From positions 1-64,000 of the forward strand of contig CADBUY010000012.1 of the NCBI GenBank assembly GCA_902797965.1: DNA of 64,000 nucleotides, read 5' to 3'. A program made the position numbers and the translations under genes. The notes below the pieces were generated by a model. It was not told where the DNA came from and made no database searches. It was given only the letters and a program-made list of their open reading frames with translations. The stretch's first letter is position 1. Each line of letters begins with the position of its first letter. This document shows positions 7,799 through 15,366 of the stretch, piece by piece. The stretch comes from an uncultured bacterium (GTDB lineage Bacteria; Cyanobacteriota; Vampirovibrionia; Gastranaerophilales; Gastranaerophilaceae).

Positions 7799-8292
7799 GT
7801 ACTTTTTTCTTTATTCTTTTATTTGCGAGGTAAAAGCGGCTTGTCGGCAAAGTGTGAAGTTTGTTTGCGTAAGCAAACAAAGTAGACACGTTTAGCGCCG
7901 ACAAACAAGCAAGAACAAAGAAAAAGGTACAAAAAAAGAAAAAAGAAAACACGCGACTAAAAACCAACCACAATGCCCTGACGGGCATAGGACTAAATTG
8001 ATGTTGCAAGCTAAAGCTTGCACTCTATCGCTCACTATTGCAGCAAAGCTGCACGTTCGCGAAATAACTAACCCTCACCCTAACCCTCTCCCGCAGGAGA
8101 GGGAATTTGCCGTTCTTGCAAAAGCTACGCAGTTAGATTTGGCTATAGCCAAACCAACCATTTAATCTTTACGCACGAAGTGCGTTGTGGTTATCCGTTT
8201 TATCGCGTGTTTCTGTCTTTCTTTTTGCTTCTGTTTTCTTTCTATCTTTGCCTCGCAATCAAAGATAGAAAGAAAATAGAAGTTAACAAGAT
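7799..8292. repeat. Foldback repeat copy B (about 494 bp, both end hairpins present)
   Basis: Left hairpin: arm gtacttttttcttta at 7799-, loop ATTTGCGAGGT at 7821-7831, right arm interrupted by the 74-bp insert. Right hairpin: arms 8228-8249 and 8261-8282 around the loop GCCTCGCAATC, with one G-T pair. Inner inverted repeats follow (acacgcga...ggttgtgg), then a string of small palindromes: gccctgacgggc, gcaagctaaagcttgc, gcagcaaagctgc, ccctctcc/ggagaggg, tttggctatagccaaa and cgcacgaagtgcg. Partner copies are at 31145 and 61820. Short open frames inside are artefacts. It fills the gap between oppD-like and lptC. Confidence 0.85.
7837..7910 (-). mobile_element. Nested 74-bp palindromic insert (inverted) in repeat copy B
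   Basis: Ends ttgtcggc (7841-7848) and gccgacaa (7897-7904) are inverted; the centre is the palindrome TTTGCGTAAGCAAA. AAG (CTT on the element strand) occurs on both sides (7834-7836, 7911-7913), as a 3-bp target duplication would. Removing it restores the right arm of the left hairpin. Confidence 0.65.
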
Positions 8293-8299
8293 TGTTAAC

Positions 8300-8323
8300 A
8301 CATCAAATTATACAAATTGGTGT
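8300..8323. promoter_or_regulatory. 24-bp palindrome ACATCAA-N10-TTGGTGT upstream of lptC
   Basis: Half-sites 8300-8306 and 8317-8323, centre 8311.5, 32 nt upstream of the centre of the -10 box at 8341-8346. This is about -42 relative to the predicted transcription start, a position typical of activator sites. Confidence 0.55.
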
Positions 8324-8337
8324 ATTGTATAATTATG

Positions 8338-8346
8338 TGTTAAAAT
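8338..8346 (+). promoter_or_regulatory. Extended -10 (TGT TAAAAT), 6 nt before lptC ATG
   Basis: TGT-TAAAAT at 8338-8346, six bases, then ATG 8353. No ribosome site: leaderless architecture. Confidence 0.65.
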
Positions 8347-8352
8347 ATTCCT

Positions 8353-8976
8353 ATGAAAAAAGTAAAAAAATATTTGAAAAATCTGTTTTTCCGTTTTAAG
8401 GAGCTTGACAGAAGAAAAAAAATATATATTTCTTTAATTTTCATATTTGTTTTTGTAATGGCTTGGGCATTTATATCTGCAGGAGTTATTACAGGTAATT
8501 TTAATCGTACACAAATCAATGGTAAACAAGATGAACAAAAAGTTGACGCACTTGGTATAATTATTACTGAAACAAAAGAAGGCAAAAAATATTTTGAAAT
8601 ATATGGAGAAACAGGTCACTATAGTAACGATCACAGCGTTGCAACATTATATAATGTTATAGGTAATTTCTATCAGAATAACGAAGTTGCAATGAGTTTT
8701 CAATCTTCGAAGGGTACTTATGACGAGAAAACTGGTGTTATTGTTTTGTATGACAATACTTATATAGTTTTAAAAGACGGTGTTTCCCTTAATACTGACA
8801 AATTAACCTGGTCGGGAAGCGACAAAGAAACAGTTGCAGATGGGCACGTTATAATTAAGAAAAACAACGAAATGAAAGCTACTGCAAAAAAAGGCGTAAT
8901 TTCTCCTGGGTACGAAAGATTCAGAATCATAGGAAATGCCCATACAGAAATATTTGAAAATAAAGATAAAAAATAA
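8353..8976 (+). CDS. lptC: LPS export protein LptC-like
   Basis: 207 residues. A short basic cytoplasmic stretch, one membrane segment at about residues 25-45 (ISLIFIFVFVMAWAFIS), then a periplasmic beta-rich domain with the repeated pattern of LptC/OstA folds (YGETGHYSNDHSVATLYNV, GTYDEKTGVIVLYDN). LptC links the inner-membrane LptB2FG transporter to the LptA bridge in lipopolysaccharide transport. It is followed after 24 nt by an LptA-like gene and a TPR gene, one operon. lptB, F and G are not in the window. The start is set by the leaderless -10 box. Confidence 0.8.
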   Translation: MKKVKKYLKNLFFRFKELDRRKKIYISLIFIFVFVMAWAFISAGVITGNFNRTQINGKQDEQKVDALGIIITETKEGKKYFEIYGETGHYSNDHSVATLYNVIGNFYQNNEVAMSFQSSKGTYDEKTGVIVLYDNTYIVLKDGVSLNTDKLTWSGSDKETVADGHVIIKKNNEMKATAKKGVISPGYERFRIIGNAHTEIFENKDKK

Positions 8977-9000
8977 GAAATAATAAAAATGGAGATAAAA

Positions 9001-9954
9001 ATGAAAAGGATCTTAATAATCTTATTATTAATGATAACAGGAATCGGGGTAATTGCTTCTGATTTGGAAATAGAATCAAAAACACAAAAATTTTCTGATT
9101 CCGAACATAAAATTAAACTTGATGGCGGCGTTAAGGTTAAACTCGATAATCTGACCGTTCAGAGTGATACGGCAGACATTACTGTAAGAAGAAATAACAA
9201 ACTTGATACTGCAACTTTTTATAACAAACCATTTGCGGTTGAGATTAACGGAAATAAGAAAAGAGAAGTAAAATCAAACATCTTGCAGGTTTCTTTGATT
9301 AATAAAATTGTAAGAGCAGAAGGCGAAGCTCAATCTGTAATTACAGAGGGAAATACACCTATCATTATTATTAATGCTGATGTTCAGGAGTACGATACAA
9401 CAAGCAGCGTTATGGTTGCTACAGGCTCTGTAACAATGAAATACAAGGATATTGATACTTATTCCGATAAAGCCGTTATTATCGCTGATGAAAAAGGTGG
9501 TGTAAGGAAAATAGACTTAATAGGTAATGCAAGAGTTAAACAGGAACAAAACGAATCAGAGGGACATCATTTTGTTTATAATCCTGTAACAGAAGAAATG
9601 AGTGTTACCGGTAACACAAAAACAATAGCAATATCTGATGACGGGAAAAAACTTACAATTCACTCAGATTATCAGCAATACAGCAAAAAACAAAACTCTT
9701 ATGTCGGCAGTGGTCATGTAAAAATCTGGTATGATGATTATTTTGCACAAGGTCCGAAAGTTAGCGTATTCCCGGATAAAAAGACAAATAAACCAAACGA
9801 AGCATATTTTGTAGGCCGTTCAAAAATTATTCAGCAGGAAAAAGAAATTATTGCAGATAAAATTAAGATGACAATGAATCCGAAAGATTTTGAAGCATCA
9901 GGGAACGTAAAAACAATTATTCACAATGTAGATACGAAAGATGGTGATTTGTAA
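9001..9954 (+). CDS. lptA: LptA/OstA-like periplasmic LPS-transport protein
   Basis: About 317 residues. N-terminal signal peptide (MKRILIILLLMITG, likely cleaved near IAS), then repeated OstA-type beta-jellyroll units (SDTADITVRRNNKLDTATFY, YSDKAVIIADEKGGV, VSVFPDKKTNKPNEAYFVG). LptA carries LPS across the periplasm; this protein is longer than the 180-residue E. coli form and could hold two jellyroll units. Start ATG 9001 is preferred over 8989 because GGAG lies 6 nt upstream. Its stop codon overlaps the next ATG by one base (TAATG), showing translational coupling. Confidence 0.75.
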   Translation: MKRILIILLLMITGIGVIASDLEIESKTQKFSDSEHKIKLDGGVKVKLDNLTVQSDTADITVRRNNKLDTATFYNKPFAVEINGNKKREVKSNILQVSLINKIVRAEGEAQSVITEGNTPIIIINADVQEYDTTSSVMVATGSVTMKYKDIDTYSDKAVIIADEKGGVRKIDLIGNARVKQEQNESEGHHFVYNPVTEEMSVTGNTKTIAISDDGKKLTIHSDYQQYSKKQNSYVGSGHVKIWYDDYFAQGPKVSVFPDKKTNKPNEAYFVGRSKIIQQEKEIIADKIKMTMNPKDFEASGNVKTIIHNVDTKDGDL

Positions 9955-10727
9955 TGTCTGAAAAAATTGATAAGGCAATGAGTCTTTTTAAAGACGGTAA
10001 ATATAAAGAATCAATTGACGCATTCAGTTCTGTTTTGGAAACAGAACCAGATAATGCTGATGTTTATAACAATATGGGCGTGGCATATTCTTGCGAGGGC
10101 GACTTTGAACACTCTGAAAAATGCTATGTTAGAGCGATTGAACTTGATCCTGAACTTGCTCAGGCTTATATAAATCTTTCTGATTTATATTATAAACATG
10201 GTGATTTGGCTTCGGCTGTAGGTACTTTGCAGAGAGGAAGTTATGAACTTCAGGACAACCTGACGATTGCACATCTGCTTGCAAGAGTTTATATAGAAGA
10301 TCAGAGATGGGATGATGCGATTGTTGAACTTGAAAGAGTTTTGGATGGTGAACCTGAAAACTATGATGCTTATTATGATTTAGGTCATGTTTATTTTGAA
10401 CTCGGTGATTATGAAACTGCGATTGACAATTTTGAGAATGTAATCGCTTATGAGCAAAACCAGAATAACGAACTTTTGTATTACGCTCTGGCTCAGGCTT
10501 ATGAAGCTAATAACCAGATAGATAAAGCTATCTCAAATTATTTAAAGGCAATAGCTGTAAATGATAAGTTTACTCTTGCGTACAAAAAGGTTGGTATATT
10601 GTTCCTTGCAAGAGAAGATTATGAAGACGCAATCGAATACTTTGAAAATTATTTGGATTTTGATATTCCTGACGAAGAAAAAGACAGCGTCCAAAAACTT
10701 ATAGACCGAGTTAAAGCAAAAATTTAG
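9954..10727 (+). CDS. TPR-repeat protein
   Basis: 257 residues made almost wholly of tetratricopeptide repeats (for example ADVYNNMGVAYSCEGDFEHS, YDAYYDLGHVYFELGDYE, LLYYALAQAYEANNQID), about six units. No signal peptide, so probably cytoplasmic or membrane-peripheral. Third gene of the lptC-lptA operon, overlapping by one base, which suggests a scaffold or regulatory role in envelope assembly. The partner is unknown. Confidence 0.85.
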   Translation: MSEKIDKAMSLFKDGKYKESIDAFSSVLETEPDNADVYNNMGVAYSCEGDFEHSEKCYVRAIELDPELAQAYINLSDLYYKHGDLASAVGTLQRGSYELQDNLTIAHLLARVYIEDQRWDDAIVELERVLDGEPENYDAYYDLGHVYFELGDYETAIDNFENVIAYEQNQNNELLYYALAQAYEANNQIDKAISNYLKAIAVNDKFTLAYKKVGILFLAREDYEDAIEYFENYLDFDIPDEEKDSVQKLIDRVKAKI

Positions 10728-10765
10728 GTGTAAAATATAATAATAGCCTTTGTTAAACTTAATTT

Positions 10766-11647
10766 TTAGTGAGTGTCACCATATAAGCCCAGTGTTCTGC
10801 CACCATCGACACAAAGGTTTTGTCCGGTAATATATTTAGCATCATCACTTACTAGGAAAAAAATTGCATTTGCAACATCTTCTAATGTTCCAAGTCGATT
10901 AAGACACTTCTTCTTATCATTATTTTTTATATCTTTTTCTGTTAAATTCCCACGCTGAACATATCCAGGACTAATGCAATTAATATTTATACCATACTCG
11001 CCATATTCAAGAGCCGCTGATTTCATAAAACCAATATCACCTGCTTTTGCTGCTGCATATTCAGAATACTTTTTTAAACCTTGCATACCCACGACGCTAG
11101 ATATTATAATTATTTTTCCTTCTAATTTATTCTTTAGCATATTTTGCAGAGCTTTTCTAGTGCATAAAATCGTACCACGCAAATTTGTATTGAGAATATT
11201 ATCAATAATTCTGATAGATTGATTATCAACGGTTGTTGCAAATTCTCTTGGTCCTCCTCCAGCATTATTTATAAGAATATCCAATTTTTCATTTTCAAAA
11301 GTTGTATTAAAAGCATTTTCAATAGAGTTGGCATCAGATACATCCATAATCATAGGTTCTGCTAATAAGCCTTTTGAACGGATTTCTTCAACAACATTAT
11401 TAACTTTCTCAGAATTTCTTCCTGATACATAAACTTTTGCACCTTCAGCAGCCAGTTTAAAGCAAACTGCTCTGCCTATTGCGCCATTACCGCCAGTTAC
11501 AACTGCTGTTTTTCCTTTTAATTTAGGTTCATTGGAAACAACTATTGTATATTCTTTTGTAGCGGAATACACAGCTTGTACTCTATAATATTTTTTTATT
11601 CTTTCAGGTACAACTTTTTTTAATAATTTCATTAATAATGATTTCAT
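10766..11647 (-). CDS. Short-chain dehydrogenase/reductase in glycan island
   Basis: 293 residues. Classical SDR: NAD(P)-binding TGGNGAIGRAV, NNAGGG, catalytic Ser (IISSVVG), Tyr-x3-Lys (YAAAK) and a C-terminal VDGGRT. About 35 extra basic residues precede the Rossmann fold. It probably oxidises or reduces a sugar or small carbonyl compound. Start ATG overlaps the stop of the MenD-like gene by one base (TAATG) with AAGGA upstream, so the two proteins are coupled and likely act in sequence. Last gene of the minus-strand glycan operon. Confidence 0.85.
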   Translation of the reverse strand: MKSLLMKLLKKVVPERIKKYYRVQAVYSATKEYTIVVSNEPKLKGKTAVVTGGNGAIGRAVCFKLAAEGAKVYVSGRNSEKVNNVVEEIRSKGLLAEPMIMDVSDANSIENAFNTTFENEKLDILINNAGGGPREFATTVDNQSIRIIDNILNTNLRGTILCTRKALQNMLKNKLEGKIIIISSVVGMQGLKKYSEYAAAKAGDIGFMKSAALEYGEYGININCISPGYVQRGNLTEKDIKNNDKKKCLNRLGTLEDVANAIFFLVSDDAKYITGQNLCVDGGRTLGLYGDTH

Positions 11648-13437
11648 TACTGTCCTTTCTTAATAAGCCCTCTAATCACATCCTTAGCCATACCTTCCGG
11701 AATATTATGCCAGATTTTTTGCTTTATAGTTTCTTTTTCTTTTGATTGATAAGGCTCTAATATAGAACGGAATGCATTTATATCTTCGTGTTTTTCAGTG
11801 AATGCTTCCAATATAATCGGCGAATCAGAATCTTGTTTTACCATCTCTTCAATTGCAGAATTAACTTCTTCCTTATTCGTTGCTGAAAGGTATTTGAATC
11901 CTCTTGATACAACCCAATCTTTTATTGAAGTAGTATGTTCAGCTGCAATATGTTTACCGATAGTCGGAATATTATTTTCTCCGGGATAATTGTAGAAAAT
12001 TGCTCCGCCTGAGTTGTTCATAACAACTATTCGTACATTTTTCCCTACGTACTTATTCCAAAGCGCATTCATATCGTAGAAAAAGCTTAAATCACCTATA
12101 AGCAGAAAACTTTGTTTACCGCTTACATGAGCTTGACCTATAAATGCAGACATTGAACCGTCTATTCCGTTTGTACCTCTGTTACAATACACATTTATAT
12201 CTTCTTTTGGCTCAAAAAATGCAGCCATACGAATACTCATACTGTTTGCTATATGGAATAAAGAGTTATTTGGCATTTTTGATATAAGCTGCTGAGCAAC
12301 ATACAATGCCGAATAATTGAGTTCTTCATTATTTAAAAGTCCATTTTGACCTACTCTTTGATAATATTTATTCCAAAGATTGTAATAAGAATGTTCCGGT
12401 AAATTATCATTCCCAAGTTCTGCAAATTTTTTAAAAAATGTAATTGGAGAACATGCAATAACATCCGGTAAACATTTGAACGGATCTGAAACTTCACCTT
12501 TTGATGATACATGGATATGTTGAAAGTTCTCTTTCATTGGTGCAAAAACATTTTTTACCGTACTTATTGAATTTGCATTCATTGTTATTAATATATCAGG
12601 ACTCAACTCATTTTTTTCTTCTTGATTAAGTGTTTTACATATAGAATATGTATTAATAGAATGATTCACATGCAAGTTTGAAATAATATCAGTAGATATT
12701 ACGCAATTATATTTATTTGTAAATTCTTCTATCATTTTTATTTCAGCATCACTTAGAGGAGTATTCTGTCCGTACACAATAAGGATTTTTGAGTTTTTGA
12801 ATTTTTCAGCATAACTCTTCCATTTTTCGTTAGAATCTTCTAGTGATAATCTGTCAATTCGTTTAATATTTGGGAGAGTTTCTTTTTCAAATCGAACAAT
12901 ACCTTGATTAATCGGGTAATCATTTTCTACAATGTAGTTAATATGAACAGGACCATTTTCTCCTGTTGTAAGTTCTAATAATGCCTCATTACATATTCTT
13001 GATGCATACCAAAAATCTTTTTCATCACGAACATGAGGTAGAGTTACTACTTTTTTACAAACATCTGAATAAAGATGTTCTTGCGGTATCATTTGTTCTT
13101 CTTGTTGGAATTTATAATAATGGTTTCTATCTGCTGTTAAGATTAAAAGAGGTAGTTGTTGATAGAAAGCTTCATTCGCACCTGAAACATAATTAGCAGC
13201 TGCAGTACCTGATGTACAACAAATAGCAACGGGCTCTTTCTTTTCTTCAATAATGCCTAATGCAAAAAACGAAGCACTTCTTTCATCAACAACTGAATAT
13301 GTATGAAAAAAATCATCCTGTTCAAGAGAATGTATAAATGGTGTATGGCGAGTTCCTGCTGAAGCAACTACATGTCTTATATTATATTTTTTTAATAATG
13401 ATATTAATACCTGAACATTCCCTAAGCTGCTATACAT
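11647..13437 (-). CDS. MenD-like thiamine-diphosphate enzyme in glycan island
   Basis: 596 residues, three-domain ThDP-enzyme layout. N-terminal domain has ASAGTRHTPF (MenD: SPGSRSTPL), the ThDP-activating Glu in DERSASFFALG, and TSGTAAANYVSG; LTADRNH follows. The C-terminal ThDP domain has IGDLSFFYDMNALW, very close to MenD. MenD joins 2-oxoglutarate to isochorismate in menaquinone synthesis, but no other men gene is present. The partners are an SDR and flippases, so a derived carboligase or decarboxylase for a surface-sugar substituent is more likely. It overlaps the flippase gene by 8 nt and the SDR by 1 nt. Confidence 0.8.
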   Translation of the reverse strand: MYSSLGNVQVLISLLKKYNIRHVVASAGTRHTPFIHSLEQDDFFHTYSVVDERSASFFALGIIEEKKEPVAICCTSGTAAANYVSGANEAFYQQLPLLILTADRNHYYKFQQEEQMIPQEHLYSDVCKKVVTLPHVRDEKDFWYASRICNEALLELTTGENGPVHINYIVENDYPINQGIVRFEKETLPNIKRIDRLSLEDSNEKWKSYAEKFKNSKILIVYGQNTPLSDAEIKMIEEFTNKYNCVISTDIISNLHVNHSINTYSICKTLNQEEKNELSPDILITMNANSISTVKNVFAPMKENFQHIHVSSKGEVSDPFKCLPDVIACSPITFFKKFAELGNDNLPEHSYYNLWNKYYQRVGQNGLLNNEELNYSALYVAQQLISKMPNNSLFHIANSMSIRMAAFFEPKEDINVYCNRGTNGIDGSMSAFIGQAHVSGKQSFLLIGDLSFFYDMNALWNKYVGKNVRIVVMNNSGGAIFYNYPGENNIPTIGKHIAAEHTTSIKDWVVSRGFKYLSATNKEEVNSAIEEMVKQDSDSPIILEAFTEKHEDINAFRSILEPYQSKEKETIKQKIWHNIPEGMAKDVIRGLIKKGQ

Positions 13438-14986
13438 TTTTTTCTCCTATAAATTTTCCTATATATTTATTTAAAATTTTAAATGCTAAATCTTTTGAAT
13501 AGCTGAATTCTTTTCTGTTCTTGTATATCAATAATAACATAATATTCGGAACAACTAAACATATCAAGATTTTTAGTATTAAGTACAAAATACTTGTCTC
13601 ATTTTTAAGTAAATTACATATAAACAAGGTTACACAACCAACGATGGATGTTATTAACGTATAATATAGAATTAGTCCAAAGTATTCCATAGGTGAACGT
13701 TTAAAGTAGTATTTGAAAAGAACATAAGTTCCCCACGGAACATTTATAAATATTGTGCATATAAGAGTTGATATAATAACACCATTCATTCCGATAATTT
13801 GAACCAAAATAATATTTGCAATTATATTTACTAGTGTTGCAACTAATGGTCTCCACCTATCTTCCCACCACAGTCCAGCAGCAGATTTATATGTCATTGT
13901 AACAGTAGTAATTCTTGGTAATAAGAAATAAAAGACCATAAGAGTCATTGTAACAAATGGAAATACAAGTTCTTTTCCTACCCAAACGGTCATAAAATGC
14001 TGAAATAAACAGAATTGGAATATTGCAAACCAACTGACTATCCATCCGTTAGCAAAAACCAGATTTTTAAAATCAACATAATTATCATCAGTATTATTAG
14101 TAACCATTTTATTTCCGATTCCCGCAGTAATAGAGTTGGTTAAAATTGTCATAAAACCGATTATAGCATTTTGAACAACAAAATAGTTATTATAAATAGC
14201 AAGCGGTGTAAGACCTAAAAAGGCAGATATTACAATTGCATCAACTGATGAAAATATAACTCCGTATATTTTGTATGATAAAAGCCCTATTATACGCTTT
14301 TTTAAGCCTTCTTTCATCTCGCCTGTTATTGCACCTTTGCAAAAAATATGCGGATACATTTTTTTTGCAAGCCAAGCATTTGCTAGATTTGTTAATATCG
14401 TAGCTAATGGAATGATTAAAACATAGGCATAATAATTCTGCATCGTGAGCAATACCGTAATTTGTAACAAACTGCTTATTAAAGATATAACAGTAGTTCG
14501 TTTGCTAATCAAATCATTCCTTTGGAATGCTGAAAAAAGTGCCGCTTTATAAGCGTATAAATAATAGCTGATTACAGTGTTTGCCAAATAGATGATATAT
14601 AAAATATAAATATTAACATCACTCGGACAATGACCTGTAATAAGTTTTGGCAAAAAAGGCAAAACCGCTAATCCGCCAACTAAAATTATAGTTCCTACGA
14701 TATGGTAGAGTTTTCTGTAAACATTTAATAATGCACAAATAGTATTATTATCATCTTCTGCAATAGGTCTGTACATAGAAAAAACTATTGCTGAACCTAA
14801 TCCAAGTTCAGATATACTAAGCACTTGTAAAATTGATACAAATAAACTGTTTAAACCAAGGTACTCAGCACCAAGGACTTTAATAAGAATAGTTCTGGTT
14901 ACAAAAGGAAGCAAAACCAGAATAATTTTTTCTACAAATCCCCATATTATATTTCGGGTAGCATTTCCGACTCTGTCTAAAATCAA
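13430..14986 (-). CDS. Polysaccharide flippase, Wzx/MATE-like (copy 1)
   Basis: 518 residues, about 12-14 hydrophobic segments, related to Wzx/RfbX polysaccharide exporters that flip lipid-linked oligosaccharides across the inner membrane. N-terminal VGNATRNIIWGFVEK...LLPFVTRT and LGAEYLGLNSLFVSILQ are typical. The start is a TTG at 14986, aligned with the ATG of the paralogue at 15367, with a weak AAAGG upstream. First intact gene of a minus-strand operon with the MenD-like and SDR genes. The paralogue on the opposite strand is strongly similar, most of all in the N-terminal 200 residues. Confidence 0.85.
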   Translation of the reverse strand: MILDRVGNATRNIIWGFVEKIILVLLPFVTRTILIKVLGAEYLGLNSLFVSILQVLSISELGLGSAIVFSMYRPIAEDDNNTICALLNVYRKLYHIVGTIILVGGLAVLPFLPKLITGHCPSDVNIYILYIIYLANTVISYYLYAYKAALFSAFQRNDLISKRTTVISLISSLLQITVLLTMQNYYAYVLIIPLATILTNLANAWLAKKMYPHIFCKGAITGEMKEGLKKRIIGLLSYKIYGVIFSSVDAIVISAFLGLTPLAIYNNYFVVQNAIIGFMTILTNSITAGIGNKMVTNNTDDNYVDFKNLVFANGWIVSWFAIFQFCLFQHFMTVWVGKELVFPFVTMTLMVFYFLLPRITTVTMTYKSAAGLWWEDRWRPLVATLVNIIANIILVQIIGMNGVIISTLICTIFINVPWGTYVLFKYYFKRSPMEYFGLILYYTLITSIVGCVTLFICNLLKNETSILYLILKILICLVVPNIMLLLIYKNRKEFSYSKDLAFKILNKYIGKFIGEKNV

Positions 14987-15029
14987 AATTATTAACCTTT
15001 AAGCTTGTCTTTATTAAATACCTTTTTTA

Positions 15030-15215
15030 TTATACCCCAAAAAAACTGATAACCTTTTTAACAGGTTCGGGTAAATATATAAAAATATTTTTCCAAGTTT
15101 GCCAAAGTTGATATTGCAGATTGTCATGGGCAAGATGTGAAATAGCATTATACTTAAGAAGAAAAAAATATATTTTTAAAATTAATGTAGATTGGAGTTT
15201 CTACCACAACAACAT
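15030..15215 (-). pseudogene. Fragment of pyruvyltransferase-type C-terminal tail
   Basis: On the minus strand an open frame ends QYQLWQTWKNIFIYLPEPV...ISFF and stops at 15030. The last 35 residues match the C-terminus of the pyruvyltransferase pseudogene at 19141 (YQLWQTWKNIFIYLPEPV), and the DNA matches at about 50 of 53 positions (15061-15114 versus 19202-19254). No start or upstream catalytic part remains. It is a relic of a duplicated gene whose body has gone, sitting directly upstream of flippase copy 1. Confidence 0.65.
15186..15213. repeat. REP-like hairpin unit (GTAGRTTGRGGTTTCTACC family)
   Basis: gtagattggagtttctacc followed by acaacaa; nearly the same unit occurs at 28603-28630. 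It overlaps the upstream end of the tail fragment. Confidence 0.4.
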
Positions 15216-15351
15216 TTTATTATTAATGTTTTCTTTTGGCAGGAATACCAAACCTACAGAACTACTACAATCCAGAAATCACATATTATAATAGGTCATA
15301 TAATTTGCGCATTAGTTGAAGAAACGCTATTTAAATAAGAATTTAATTTTA

Positions 15352-15360
15352 TGCTAATAT
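15352..15360 (+). promoter_or_regulatory. Extended -10 (TGC TAATAT), 6 nt before flippase-2 ATG
   Basis: TGC-TAATAT at 15352-15360, six bases, then ATG 15367; no ribosome site. Confidence 0.6.
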
Positions 15361-15366
15361 TTTAAT

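Noticed and set aside
7758-8009. 83-codon minus-strand frame
   Set aside because: Lies inside foldback repeat copy B; its LFAYANKLHTLPT stretch is the translation of the 70-bp insert and reappears in the frames at 62041-62411. No ribosome site.
8070-8103. CCCTAACCC-like tract resembling telomere repeats
   Set aside because: Only two units, part of the foldback repeat stem ccctctcc/ggagaggg; no sign of a linear end.
11647-13437. Menaquinone biosynthesis MenD
   Set aside because: Neighbours are glycan genes and no men gene is present, so the name was not assigned despite the strong family match.
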